From contig JACPPF010000095.1 in assembly GCA_016191165.1 (NCBI GenBank), forward strand, positions 1 to 51,260: DNA of 51,260 nucleotides, read 5' to 3'. The notes beneath the pieces are model-generated. The model worked only from the letters and a program-made list of their open reading frames with translations, did not search any database and was not told the DNA's origin. Of this stretch, positions 1 to 8,347 are shown piece by piece; position 1 is the stretch's first letter; each line of letters opens with the position of its first letter. Both the position numbers and the translations under genes were made by a program. This DNA comes from Planctomycetota bacterium (GTDB taxonomy: Bacteria > Planctomycetota > Planctomycetia > Gemmatales > Gemmataceae).

Positions 1-1
1 A

Positions 2-151
2 CTCAACGTGGACCGCAGTTTGAACGAGATCTTGCAAATTCTCAGCATCACGCTTTTCGAGAAAACCCAGCTTTTTACCATGCTAAACGCACTCGGCGAA
101 CAGAAGGAAAAAACGCCCAGTCATAAACAGTTGACACTATCCGACATATAA
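2..151 (+). CDS. IS4-family transposase, C-terminal end (partial)
   Basis: An open frame enters from the left edge and ends in TAA at 149-151, giving the last 49 residues of a protein. It contains LNEILQILSITLFEKTQLF and ends QLTLSDI. This closely resembles the C-terminus of IS4-family DDE transposases, whose last residues are typically NQLNLFDF-like. The catalytic DDE domain would lie to the left of the window. Only the tail is visible, so the family call rests on this one stretch and the activity of the element cannot be judged. The next gene starts 19 bases after the stop, so the right end of the element must lie in or very close to 152-169. Confidence 0.6.
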   Translation, partial: LNVDRSLNEILQILSITLFEKTQLFTMLNALGEQKEKTPSHKQLTLSDI

Positions 152-169
152 CCGGACAGTAGTGATCAC

Positions 170-3100
170 ATGTCGCTACTTCGTCGTTGGCTAGGCGTCG
201 CCAAGAAGCGCGCGCCCATCGTCCGCTCTGGGCGTCGCCATGCCGTGCTTGAGCTGGAGATATTGGAGGACCGCACCCTCCTGGCGTGGAACCCGATCGG
301 TCCCGCGCCGCTCCTGGGTGCCACTGCCGGAATCGCCAACAGCAATCCCGAGGCTGTCACAGGGCGAGTGACGGCACTCGCAGTGGGTCAAAACAATGTC
401 GGCAATCCGGCGATGTTTTTGGGTTCCGCGGCGGGCGGTGTGTGGCGCAGCACGGACTTTACGACGGCCAATCCAACCTGGACTCCTTTGACCGATTTTG
501 TCGGCGTCGGGGCGACAGGGGCTGATCGGCAAACCGGCCTCGGCGCCGGCAGCCTCAATGTTGGAGCCATCACAGTGGATCCGAATGATCTGAAGACGAT
601 CTACGTCGGCACCGGAGAGGGCCTATACACGAAGGCCGACGGAGGCTACGGCAGCGGCTTGCTTCGATCTACGGATGGGGGCAACACGTTCACCTTGATT
701 TCGAGCGGTCCGGCAATCGCCAGTGACGGAGGCCTACCTGCCTTTTACCACCGTGCCTTTAACAAAATCATCGTTGATCCCCTTAATTCGAATATTCTCT
801 TCGCCGCCGTGACCTATGCGGATACGTCGAGTGCCATCAATAATCCGTGGAACACAACACCGGCAACGTACAATACCGCCGATGGCAGGGGAATCTTCAA
901 GGGCGTCAGAGACCCGATGACCGACACGTTCACATGGACAAAGGTTACTGGCCCAGGCATCGATCCGGGAACGATGCAACCAAACCAGATCGGTCCCGAT
1001 ATCCGCGTTACCGACCTAGAATACACCTACTCGTCGTGGGGGAACGCATTCTACTTGTTCGCCGGCGTTTGGGCCAAAGCGCCAGGCTTGAACAACGATG
1101 GTTCGGGCCTCTGGAGAAGCATCGACCTTGGCGCCACCTGGCAGCACATCGGCGATCCGCCACCCGGGATGATGGATACGTCCAACGTGCCCAAGGGCAA
1201 CATCGGTAAAGTGAAACTGGCGGCCGGTCATGCTGACGGCAGCCTGAACATCTACATGACCGTCGCCAACAACACGGATGGTCAGTGGCGGGACGTGTAC
1301 AAGTCCACCAATGATGGCAATTCTTGGACCAACATCGGCCATGTCGGCAACGTGTTCACCTCGGGCCAGGCGTTTTTGGCCTTCGGCGTGTCGTCCACCA
1401 GCGGGCGCGTTTATGTGGGAGCAGTTATCTCCAGCGGTAGCAATGTTGGTGTGGCGGAGTATGACCCAGCCGCGGCAGGGGGGGCCGGCCTCTGGCGATC
1501 AATCGTCCCAACCGCCGCCGGGGCAACCGTCCCACACACCGATTTTTCGGCATTCACCTTCTACCAGCCAGCAGGGGCTGCGGCGGGAACTGACCAAGTT
1601 TACGCCGGGAACGATGGTGGCTTTTGGCGCTACAGCCCTAACTTTGCCGCAGCTGCGATGGGGACATGGACCGACCTAAACGACTCTTCCGCGCCGGCGA
1701 TTCGTTCGCGCTTGCAAACGTTCCAGGTAGATAGCGTCGCAGTTAACCCGGCCAATGGAAACCAGATTCTCGAGGCTGCGTGGGATAACGCTTTTGGAAA
1801 AACAACTGACCCCGCCGTTCCAGGCTGGCAAGCCGTGGCCGGAGGCCGCACGGCCGAAGGAGAAACCATCCGACCTGGAGGCGATGGCGTCGGCGTGTTT
1901 TACGATTCGAACCCCAACGTGGCGACCGCCTATTTCGCTTCCCAGAACGGTAGCGTTAAACGCGTCGACAATTTCGGCACGCCAACAGAAACGTGGCGGC
2001 AGCTTGCACTCCCTGCCGGTGCGGCCGCGTCGCCGTTTATGACCGTGTTCGCGGTCGACCCGTTGCGAACCGAAAGCAATTTTGTGGTGCAAGCAACCCA
2101 AACGCAGATTTATCAGAGTTCAGATCGGGGTAACAATTGGACATTACTCCCAGAAGCAGTTCCGGAGTCCACTATCAAGTCGGTCGTGTTTGGCCTCCGC
2201 AAGTTCGGGGCTGACACACGAACCAACGGTTATTACGTAACCCTAGCAAACGGCAAAGTCTATTGGTACAACCAGGCAAACACGCCAAAGTGGCAGCTAC
2301 TCGGCCAGCAATTTGGCGCTGGCAAGAATATCAGCAGGTTGGTCGCCGACGTAGGCCATCCATGGGACCCCGCGAATCGAAACGATTCGGGCTACGCCTA
2401 CCTTACGTTGGACAATTTCGGTGGACCGCAGATTTGGCAAACGCGAGACGGAGGGCTTACATGGCAACAAATCACCGGCAACACCTATGATCCGGGAAAC
2501 GCAAATCCTGCGCTCCGCTATGTTGTCCAGGCAAACGGTCTGCCCAATGTTCCGGTGCAAACTGTAGTAGTGGATCAACGCGCCGGCAGGATAACCCTTT
2601 ACGCCGGCACCGACACGGGCGTTTACCAGGGTGTCAACATGGGCACAACGGCCGCGCCAGATTGGAGATGGCTACGCTTCGACGACGCCGGCGCTAACGA
2701 CACGCGGCTGCCGTTCGTGCAAGCTTACGACCTGCAGTTGCGCGGTGACCAACTCGTGGTGGGAACGTATGGTCGCTCAGTTTGGCGGGACACCGCGCCA
2801 GCGCCACGGGCAGCGGCAGGTGGACTGCAAGTGGCGCCCGATACCTACCTTGCTTCGTTAAATCAACCCTTCTACCAACCTCCAAGCGGAATCCTGCAAA
2901 ATGACACAACCGATTCATCCGGCACGCTGGCGATCGTCTCAGTTAACGGCCAAACCAGCGCGGTCGGAACCATCGTTTCAACGTCGTTTGGCGGTCAGGT
3001 CACGGTTTATGCCGATGGCAGTTTTGATTACACGCCACCAACTGATTTCCTGGGCTACGACTCCATTACGGTTTCTGTGAGCGACGGAGTCAGTACCGCC

Positions 3101-3901
3101 GATGAAACTGTCACCTGGAGCGTCGAAGCGCCGGTGAACTCCGCACCGGTGAACTCCGTGCCGGGATCGCAGTCCACCAACGAGGATACCAACCTCGTCT
3201 TCTCGTCGGGCAATAGCAATCTCATCAGCATCAGTGATGTGGACGCAGGCTCGTCCGCGGTGCAGGTTTCGCTGTCCGCAATGTACGGCACACTCACGTT
3301 GAGCCAGACGACGGGGCTGACGTTCTCGATGGGCGACGGAACGGCCGACGGGTTCATGACCTTCACGGGCACGATCGCCAATATCAACGCAGCGTTGGAT
3401 GGCCTGACGTACTCGCCGAATGTGAACTACCATGGCGGCGACACGCTGTACATCTCCACCAACGACCAGGGCAACACGGGATCGGGAGGATCTCAGTTCG
3501 ATTTCGATTCGGTGAGCATCACGGTCAATTCGGTGAATGATGCGCCGGCAGGTTCGGACCACACCGTGTACACGATGCAAAACAGTAACTACTTTTTCAA
3601 TGCCTATGATTTCGGCTTTTCAGACTCTGCCGATGGTAACAACTTCCTTGCGGTCAAGATTACTTCTTTGCCCACCATTGGTACTCTCTGGCTCTATGAC
3701 GGAAGCAATTATGTGGCCGTCACCACGAACCAATTTGTCAGCGTCAGCGACATTAACTCCGGTAAACTGAAATACACACCACCAGCGAATACGACCGGCT
3801 CGCCGACGTTTACGTTCAAAGTGCAAGATGACGGGGGTAACTCAAACGGCGGCATTGACCTGGATCTCTATGATCGAACGATGACCATCAGCATCAGTTA
3901 A
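170..3901 (+). CDS. Large exported BNR/Asp-box beta-propeller protein with C-terminal cadherin-like repeats
   Basis: 1243 residues. The N-terminus is basic and carries LELEILEDRTLLA at residues 27-39, the LExLEDR motif typical of exported planctomycete proteins. Residues ~40-900 form a sialidase/sortilin-type propeller with repeated Asp-box-like segments (WRSTD, STDGGNTFTL, SSDRGNNWTLL, TRDGGLTWQQI). Residues ~910-1000 form an Ig/cadherin-like domain (YADGSFDYTPP), followed by two more repeats ending in VNSVNDAP- and TPPANTTG-type sequences. Such proteins are expected at the cell surface or secreted. The substrate is unknown: no sialidase catalytic set was identified, so the propeller is more likely a binding module. 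The start follows the transposase stop by 19 bases with no clear Shine-Dalgarno, so expression may depend on the upstream insertion sequence. A strong terminator follows at 3924. Confidence 0.85.
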   Translation: MSLLRRWLGVAKKRAPIVRSGRRHAVLELEILEDRTLLAWNPIGPAPLLGATAGIANSNPEAVTGRVTALAVGQNNVGNPAMFLGSAAGGVWRSTDFTTANPTWTPLTDFVGVGATGADRQTGLGAGSLNVGAITVDPNDLKTIYVGTGEGLYTKADGGYGSGLLRSTDGGNTFTLISSGPAIASDGGLPAFYHRAFNKIIVDPLNSNILFAAVTYADTSSAINNPWNTTPATYNTADGRGIFKGVRDPMTDTFTWTKVTGPGIDPGTMQPNQIGPDIRVTDLEYTYSSWGNAFYLFAGVWAKAPGLNNDGSGLWRSIDLGATWQHIGDPPPGMMDTSNVPKGNIGKVKLAAGHADGSLNIYMTVANNTDGQWRDVYKSTNDGNSWTNIGHVGNVFTSGQAFLAFGVSSTSGRVYVGAVISSGSNVGVAEYDPAAAGGAGLWRSIVPTAAGATVPHTDFSAFTFYQPAGAAAGTDQVYAGNDGGFWRYSPNFAAAAMGTWTDLNDSSAPAIRSRLQTFQVDSVAVNPANGNQILEAAWDNAFGKTTDPAVPGWQAVAGGRTAEGETIRPGGDGVGVFYDSNPNVATAYFASQNGSVKRVDNFGTPTETWRQLALPAGAAASPFMTVFAVDPLRTESNFVVQATQTQIYQSSDRGNNWTLLPEAVPESTIKSVVFGLRKFGADTRTNGYYVTLANGKVYWYNQANTPKWQLLGQQFGAGKNISRLVADVGHPWDPANRNDSGYAYLTLDNFGGPQIWQTRDGGLTWQQITGNTYDPGNANPALRYVVQANGLPNVPVQTVVVDQRAGRITLYAGTDTGVYQGVNMGTTAAPDWRWLRFDDAGANDTRLPFVQAYDLQLRGDQLVVGTYGRSVWRDTAPAPRAAAGGLQVAPDTYLASLNQPFYQPPSGILQNDTTDSSGTLAIVSVNGQTSAVGTIVSTSFGGQVTVYADGSFDYTPPTDFLGYDSITVSVSDGVSTADETVTWSVEAPVNSAPVNSVPGSQSTNEDTNLVFSSGNSNLISISDVDAGSSAVQVSLSAMYGTLTLSQTTGLTFSMGDGTADGFMTFTGTIANINAALDGLTYSPNVNYHGGDTLYISTNDQGNTGSGGSQFDFDSVSITVNSVNDAPAGSDHTVYTMQNSNYFFNAYDFGFSDSADGNNFLAVKITSLPTIGTLWLYDGSNYVAVTTNQFVSVSDINSGKLKYTPPANTTGSPTFTFKVQDDGGNSNGGIDLDLYDRTMTISIS

Positions 3902-3923
3902 TTTCTGCCCAAACTTGACTTGG

Positions 3924-3954
3924 GGCCGTCCGATCTCGGACGGCCTTCTTTTTT
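3924..3954 (+). terminator. Rho-independent terminator after the BNR protein gene
   Basis: A perfect 10-bp stem (GGCCGTCCGA / TCGGACGGCC) with a 2-base centre is followed directly by TTCTTTTTT. It lies 23 bases after the stop of the large surface-protein gene. Confidence 0.85.
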
Positions 3955-3994
3955 GACGATGGTTACAGGTTTGTTTGAAATTCGAAGCGCAGCC

Positions 3995-4023
3995 TTGCCG
4001 GCGTGGTACATTTTTGGTACAAT
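3995..4023 (+). promoter_or_regulatory. Possible sigma-70-type promoter upstream of the tRNA-like sequence
   Basis: TTGCCG (3995-4000) and TACAAT (4018-4023) are separated by exactly 17 bases, matching the -35/-10 consensus at 4/6 and 5/6 positions. The only feature downstream is the tRNA-Leu-like sequence about 110 bases further on. The prediction comes from sequence alone, and the long leader weakens it. Confidence 0.35.
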
Positions 4024-4130
4024 TAGTTGAGATTCGAGAGCAACGCATCCGAAATGCAGACGGATCGAAAAAGTGTGTTTTACGCAGTTATTTGCAGTGT
4101 TTGCGATGCTTTCTCAATGCGACTGAGGTA

Positions 4131-4207
4131 TGCCTGATTGTCAGTGCCACCAGGTTGAGGGCCTGGTTCCTGTAATGGGAGTGCAGGTTCAAGTCCTGTC
4201 TCCGGCA
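4131..4207 (+). tRNA. tRNA-Leu(GAG)-like sequence: intact 3' half, degenerate 5' half
   Basis: The 3' half is a convincing class II tRNA. It has an anticodon stem CCAGG/CCTGG (4150-4154 / 4162-4166) enclosing the loop TTGAGGG (anticodon GAG, Leu), a long variable arm with a TCC/GGA stem, a T arm GCAGG-TTCAAGT-CCTGT (4183-4199), and a 3' acceptor strand CTCCGGC plus discriminator A at 4207. No CCA is encoded. The 5' half is poor: only about 12 bases separate a possible acceptor strand (TGCCTGA, 6 of 7 pairs) from the anticodon stem, so there is no room for a normal D arm and no D-loop GG. It is best read as a tRNA pseudogene or the 3' tRNA fragment left at an attachment site; the integrase remnant just downstream fits this. 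A functional, unusual tRNA cannot be excluded. Confidence 0.5.
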
Positions 4208-4218
4208 TCTTTGTGGAT

Positions 4219-4253
4219 AAGGGTTTACGTCAAACGGACGTAAACCCTTTTTT
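4219..4253 (+). terminator. Rho-independent terminator between the tRNA-like sequence and the integrase remnant
   Basis: A perfect 13-bp stem (AAGGGTTTACGTC / GACGTAAACCCTT) with a 5-base loop runs into a T tract. It lies 12 bases after the tRNA-like 3' end. Confidence 0.8.
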
Positions 4254-4343
4254 CGTTACCATTGGATTTTGGGAACAGAATCGGGTTAGCGTTGAGGTTG
4301 CGTCGCTTGTCTACCCCCTTACGATTTGAAGGAGGTACAACCG

Positions 4344-4963
4344 ATGGCTTTTCTCGAACAACGTGGCGAATGGTTCCGTGTGATCTTCCGACAGGCCGGC
4401 GTCCGCTACACCTACACGCTGAAAACCACGAGCCGGAAGCAGGCAGAAACTCTCGCGGGAGGGATCGAAAAGAATCTCATGCTTGTCGATCAGCAGCTCC
4501 TGCACGTTCCGGCAGAGGTCGATTTCCTGGAATTCATTTTGAGCGACGGAAAGGTGTCCAAACCGGTCGTGAAAGCCGAAGAGAGGGCGACGCAATCGGA
4601 AATCCTGACGCTGAAAGACCTCAAGTCACGGTATATCGAGGTCCACTCGCTCGGCGCCTTGGAGAAGAACTCCCTCGCCACCATCGAGATGCACCTGCGC
4701 CATCTCGAACGGACGCTCGGCGTCATGTTCAACATCGCGACGCTGACGTTCGCCAACCTGCAAGATCACGTTACGCGCCGGTCGAAGATGAAGGGGCGCA
4801 TCACAAGAAACCGCTCAGCTCGGCCACGACTCGCAAAGAGATCGCGAGTCTCCGAGCCGTGTGGAACTGGGTGGCGGCGATGGGCCTGGTCCACGGAGCG
4901 TATCGTCACCTGCATCCCCATTCGCAGCGCCAGGCGCTTCGGTCAGTCTTTTGCGGGCAATAG
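4344..4963 (+). pseudogene. Tyrosine recombinase/integrase, frameshifted and truncated
   Basis: The start ATG at 4344 has a perfect AAGGAGG (4329-4335) 8 bases upstream. The first ~150 residues begin MAFLEQRGEWFRVIFRQAG and continue with an N-terminal SAM-like core-binding region (LKDLKSRYIEV, LATIEMHLRHLERTLG). Near 4793-4800, after RRSKMKG, the matching protein continues in another frame (KPLSSATTRKEIASLRAVWNW, then GLVHG) and stops at 4963. The C-terminal catalytic domain with the R-H-R-Y residues is absent, so the product cannot be an active recombinase. The family normally inserts DNA at tRNA 3' ends, which matches the tRNA-Leu-like sequence 137 bases upstream. An antisense pseudogene begins where the integrase similarity ends. 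Confidence 0.75.
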
Positions 4964-5394
4964 CCCTTCGTTCTGAATGCGGAGAAGCTCATTGACAATT
5001 TCCATCAGGAAGGAAGCCAGTTTTTCCTCCCAAGTGCGCCGGCTAAAGGGCTGCAATGCGGTGGCGGGTAGCGCAACAAGATGACGTTCTGGGACGGGAG
5101 TTTGGTTCGGAACGACGGCTTACATCGGCGATGTTTATCCCGGGGATGGAGCCGGATTCTGGATGGAACGGCTGGCACAGTAGGATTTGCCTTTGATCTT
5201 CAGGATGTTCGGCTGCGAAAACAGGATTTGTCGCAACGTGGACAAGGGCGATGCGGAAAGTTGCGGGTGCGATGAAAGATCTTGGCTTTGGGCAGATCTT
5301 CAGGTCGCGTGAGGCCTTCCGTGGCATCCGGCAAATAATGTCCAGGGCCAGACACGACAAAGCCCTCCTTGGCCAGTTGGTCTGGCCAAGGATT
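4943..5394 (-). pseudogene. Broken antisense gene with a CxxC zinc-finger segment, possible transposase remnant
   Basis: Two minus-strand open pieces in different frames read like coding sequence. The upstream piece (5394-5200) contains GHYLPDATEGLTRPEDLPKA, then RTRNFPHRPCPRCDKSC, a CPxC...C zinc-binding-like segment, and then a stop. The downstream piece (about 5119-4943) contains RRTWEEKLASFLMEIVNELL and ends LLPAKD. No start codon leads into the first piece, and the two need at least one frameshift to join. The zinc-finger followed by loss of frame suggests the N-terminal region of an IS transposase, but I do not recognise the family with certainty. Nothing else gene-like is seen between 4964 and 5514. 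Confidence 0.4.
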
Positions 5395-5514
5395 TTACAG
5401 GATTCGCCTGTTCGAGTCATCGTCAAGTGTCTGTTTTGATGCTAAAGACTCGTTTCTTTCTATCCTGAAAAAAGGGTGGGAGGTGTCCCTTCGGGGCAAT
5501 TACCTTGCCAAAAA

Positions 5515-5850
5515 TCACTCGGGCGTTTTGTTGCTCTTGATTCCTTGTGTTCGTGCCAGATCCTGGATGGCTTCTGGCGGTATCTTCGTCTTGATGTTCG
5601 TTTCGCCCAATTCCTGACGCCGAATTGTTTCTCGTTCCGCGGCAACTTGTGCCGAGAAGTTGCGCCCCCACACGAGGTAATGAAGCGCGACCACCAGGAC
5701 CAGGATGCCGCCCCCCGCGAGCACGTTGCCGACGATACCGAGGCTGATCAGGTATAAGAAAAACAGGAACATCGAACCGACGAGCATGACGAGGGCGATG
5801 CCGAGCAGGTTCTCGCGTGACGGTGAACGCTCGTCGGGCTGGCGGTCCAT
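5515..5850 (-). CDS. Small two-helix membrane protein of unknown function
   Basis: 111 residues. A short polar N-terminus is followed by two hydrophobic helices (about residues 15-38 and 44-61). The basic/acidic tail (AAERETIRRQELGET) would lie on one side of the membrane. The start ATG at 5850 has AGGAGG 6 bases upstream on the minus strand, which supports a real gene. It is divergent from the acyl-CoA ligase, with 116 bases between the two starts. I do not recognise a named family. Confidence 0.75.
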   Translation of the reverse strand: MDRQPDERSPSRENLLGIALVMLVGSMFLFFLYLISLGIVGNVLAGGGILVLVVALHYLVWGRNFSAQVAAERETIRRQELGETNIKTKIPPEAIQDLARTQGIKSNKTPE

Positions 5851-5878
5851 GTCTGATCCTCCTGGAGATTGCTGGCGC

Positions 5879-5907
5879 TTGTGCGATGGGCGCGTTCATT
5901 ATATAGT
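5879..5907 (+). promoter_or_regulatory. Possible promoter of the acyl-CoA ligase gene
   Basis: TTGTGC (5879-5884) and TATAGT (5902-5907) are 17 bases apart in an AT-rich patch of an otherwise GC-rich divergent intergenic region, about 60 bases before the ligase ATG. The -10 is good and the -35 weak. Confidence 0.35.
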
Positions 5908-5966
5908 ATTTAGCCGCGGGCTTGCCCCGCGCGGAGCACATAGCGCCGTGAATTCACGAGGACCGC

Positions 5967-7592
5967 ATGACCGCCGACACGCTACCGGGGTTGTTCAACG
6001 AGCAAGCCGAACGGTTGGGACCTCGTGTTGCGTTGCGCGCCAAGCGGCACGGGATGTGGCGGGATCTACGCTGGGACGAATTTCGCGAGCAGGTCAGCGC
6101 TTGCGCCGTCGCCCTCATTGAACGCGGCGTGCAAGTCGGCGATCGCGTCGGCATCCTTTCCGAGAATCGCATCGAGTGGCTGGTCGCCGACATAGCGATC
6201 CTGTCCATCGGCGCCATCAACGTGCCATTGCACGCGCCGTTGAGTTCCGAACACGTGCGGTATCAACTCGCCGACGCTGGTGTGGGTTTCCTTTTCGTAT
6301 CGGATTGCGCGCAGGCCGAGAAGATTGAACACCTGCGTGCCGATTTCCCAGGCCTGCCCGTTATCACGTTCGACGCGATCTCCTGGCAAGGACTCCTGCA
6401 ACGCGGCCGATCGGCGCGTGGAGCGCTACACACTGACCTGCAACGCCGCCAGGCTGCTGTGAAGCCTGACAATCTGGCGACCATCATCTACACATCGGGC
6501 ACGACGGGCCTGTCCAAGGGCGTCATGCTCACTCACGGCAATCTGCTATCCAACGCGCTGGCGTTCACAGCGGTCTCACCGTTTGGGCCCGACTCGATTT
6601 TCCTTGGCTGGCTTCCCTTTAGCCACATTTACGCGCGGACCGTTGATATTTATGTGACGTATTCGGTTGGCGCGACGTTGTGCCTGGCGCAATCGCAAGA
6701 AACGCTGGTTGCCGATCTGGCCGACCTTCAGCCAACCAACATGTCGGGCGTGCCGCGCTTCTACGAGAAGGTGTTGGCCGCCGCGCAAAGCCCGGATTCC
6801 GCCGTTCTCAAGAAACGGCTGCAGGCGATCTTCGGGCCAAACATCGACTTCCTTGGCTCGGGTGGGGCGCCCCTGCCCTTATCGATTGCACAGGCCTACC
6901 AGGATGCGGGGTTGTTGCTCTTGCAAGGTTACGGTCTGACCGAGAGTTCGCCCGTCATCTCTTTCAACCGCCGCGACCGGTACAAGATCGATTCGGTCGG
7001 GCTGCCGATCCCCGGCGTGGAGGTGAGCATCGGACCCGACGGCGAGGTGCTCACGCGCGGGCCACATGTCATGAAGGGCTACTGGAAGAACCCACAGGCG
7101 ACCGCCGAGGCCATCGTCAACGGCTGGCTGCATACCGGCGATCTGGGGCGACTTGATGACGATGGCTTCCTCTATATCACCGGCCGCAAGAAGGAACTGC
7201 TGGTGCTCTCCAATGGCAAGAAAGTCGTGCCGTCGCACATCGAAGGGATCCTGCTGGCCGATCCTTGCATCGATCAGGTGGTCGTTTGCGGCGAAGGGCG
7301 AAATTTCTTGAGCGCCCTGATTGTGCCACACTGGGACAACCTTGCGGATCAGATGGGCGCAAGCCACGACCCAAGCAAGCTGGCGGCCGATCCCAAGGCG
7401 ACGACTTACCTGGAAGCACGGATCCAGCAAGCCCTGCGCGGCGTCGCCGCGTGGGAACAGGTCAAGAAGATCGCCATTCTCGCCGAGCCGTTCAGCGTCG
7501 CCAACGACGAGTTGACGGTCAGCCTCAAGTTGCGCCGCGGCGTGATCGTCGAGAACCATCGGCATGAGCTTGAGCGGTTGTATCGCGAATAA
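5967..7592 (+). CDS. AMP-forming long-chain acyl-CoA synthetase (fatty acid-CoA ligase)
   Basis: 541 residues, in the ANL adenylate-forming superfamily. Expected reaction: fatty acid + ATP + CoA to acyl-CoA + AMP + PPi, at the cytoplasmic face of the membrane. Visible motifs are the P-loop IIYTSGTTGLSKGVMLTHGN (about 172-191), the core motif GYGLTESSPVIS (about 320-331), the hinge-side GWLHTGDLG (about 385-393), and the C-terminal catalytic lysine in DELTVSLKLRR (K521). The length is slightly short for bacterial FadD, and chain-length preference cannot be read from the sequence. The start at 5967 has a GAGGA element just upstream. No beta-oxidation or lipid genes adjoin, so the role (fatty-acid activation or lipid synthesis) is open. 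Confidence 0.9.
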   Translation: MTADTLPGLFNEQAERLGPRVALRAKRHGMWRDLRWDEFREQVSACAVALIERGVQVGDRVGILSENRIEWLVADIAILSIGAINVPLHAPLSSEHVRYQLADAGVGFLFVSDCAQAEKIEHLRADFPGLPVITFDAISWQGLLQRGRSARGALHTDLQRRQAAVKPDNLATIIYTSGTTGLSKGVMLTHGNLLSNALAFTAVSPFGPDSIFLGWLPFSHIYARTVDIYVTYSVGATLCLAQSQETLVADLADLQPTNMSGVPRFYEKVLAAAQSPDSAVLKKRLQAIFGPNIDFLGSGGAPLPLSIAQAYQDAGLLLLQGYGLTESSPVISFNRRDRYKIDSVGLPIPGVEVSIGPDGEVLTRGPHVMKGYWKNPQATAEAIVNGWLHTGDLGRLDDDGFLYITGRKKELLVLSNGKKVVPSHIEGILLADPCIDQVVVCGEGRNFLSALIVPHWDNLADQMGASHDPSKLAADPKATTYLEARIQQALRGVAAWEQVKKIAILAEPFSVANDELTVSLKLRRGVIVENHRHELERLYRE

Positions 7593-7773
7593 CGAGTACG
7601 CATTTCCTTCGCATCTTTCGCACAATTGAAAACGTGCAAAGTCGGCACGCGGATGATGGCATTTCCATCCTGGTTCCGCTGAAACGCTCGCATGGAATCC
7701 CGGAATGAGGTAAAGTTGCCGCGAAGGATCACTTCCCACGGACGGCCCCCCCAATCAACTTCACGAGGAAATC

Positions 7774-8148
7774 ATGAAGACGTCTCGGCTGCGCTTCTGC
7801 GCCGCGTTTCTCCTCTTTGCGTCCGGCGCCACCCTTGCAAACGCTCAGGTCATCATCAGTTCCGAAATGGATCGCGGGCTGCGCTATCGCAATACGACGC
7901 CCTTTGACGGCGAATCGTTCACCCAGCGTTATTCGTATGGCCTGGGCAATTCGTATCTCTACTACAACGCCAATACGCCGTATCTGTATTACCTCGATTA
8001 TCTCGATCGCGCCGACCGGGCGGAGAAGTTCGGCTACCGGATGCCGATCGATCCATTTTTCCCGGAACCAATCCCCGAGCCCAGAGAGGTGGTCGCCCCG
8101 CCAACGCTTCGCCAACGCCTGGGTGTCGGCTTCTTCCGCCGGCGCTAA
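7774..8148 (+). CDS. Small secreted protein of unknown function
   Basis: 124 residues. It has a typical signal peptide (hydrophobic CAAFLLFASGATLANA, probable cleavage after ANA near residue 23). The mature part is rich in Tyr and Asn (NSYLYYNANTPYLYYLDYLD), with a Pro-rich stretch (FFPEPIPEPREVVAPP) and a basic end (GFFRRR). A GAGGAAA precedes the ATG by a few bases. No family is recognised; the export signal and good ribosome site are the main support. Confidence 0.7.
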   Translation: MKTSRLRFCAAFLLFASGATLANAQVIISSEMDRGLRYRNTTPFDGESFTQRYSYGLGNSYLYYNANTPYLYYLDYLDRADRAEKFGYRMPIDPFFPEPIPEPREVVAPPTLRQRLGVGFFRRR

Positions 8149-8162
8149 CGGGGTCACAATTC

Positions 8163-8228
8163 ACTAGCCCCCGGCGCAAGCCGGGGGATGAAGCGGCCTC
8201 ACCCCCCGGCTTGCGCCCGGGGCTGGTA
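8163..8228. repeat. Paired palindromic repeat, family B
   Basis: Two hairpins of the CCCCxGGCTTGCGCCxGGGG type in opposite orientation, bounded by inverted (A)CTAGCCCC and GGGGCTGGT ends, lie between two secreted-protein genes. The same arrangement recurs at 9171-9240, 39347-39412 and 44855-44919. Confidence 0.8.
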
Positions 8229-8347
8229 ACAGATTTTTCCAACTTGAAACATCCGGCATTTCTTCGCGGCAGGAATTTGTTGGCCTTTCCCGGATCGGCA
8301 TGTTACAAAAAATCGTCGCCTTGACGTTCCCTCGCGGAGGTGCCGAT

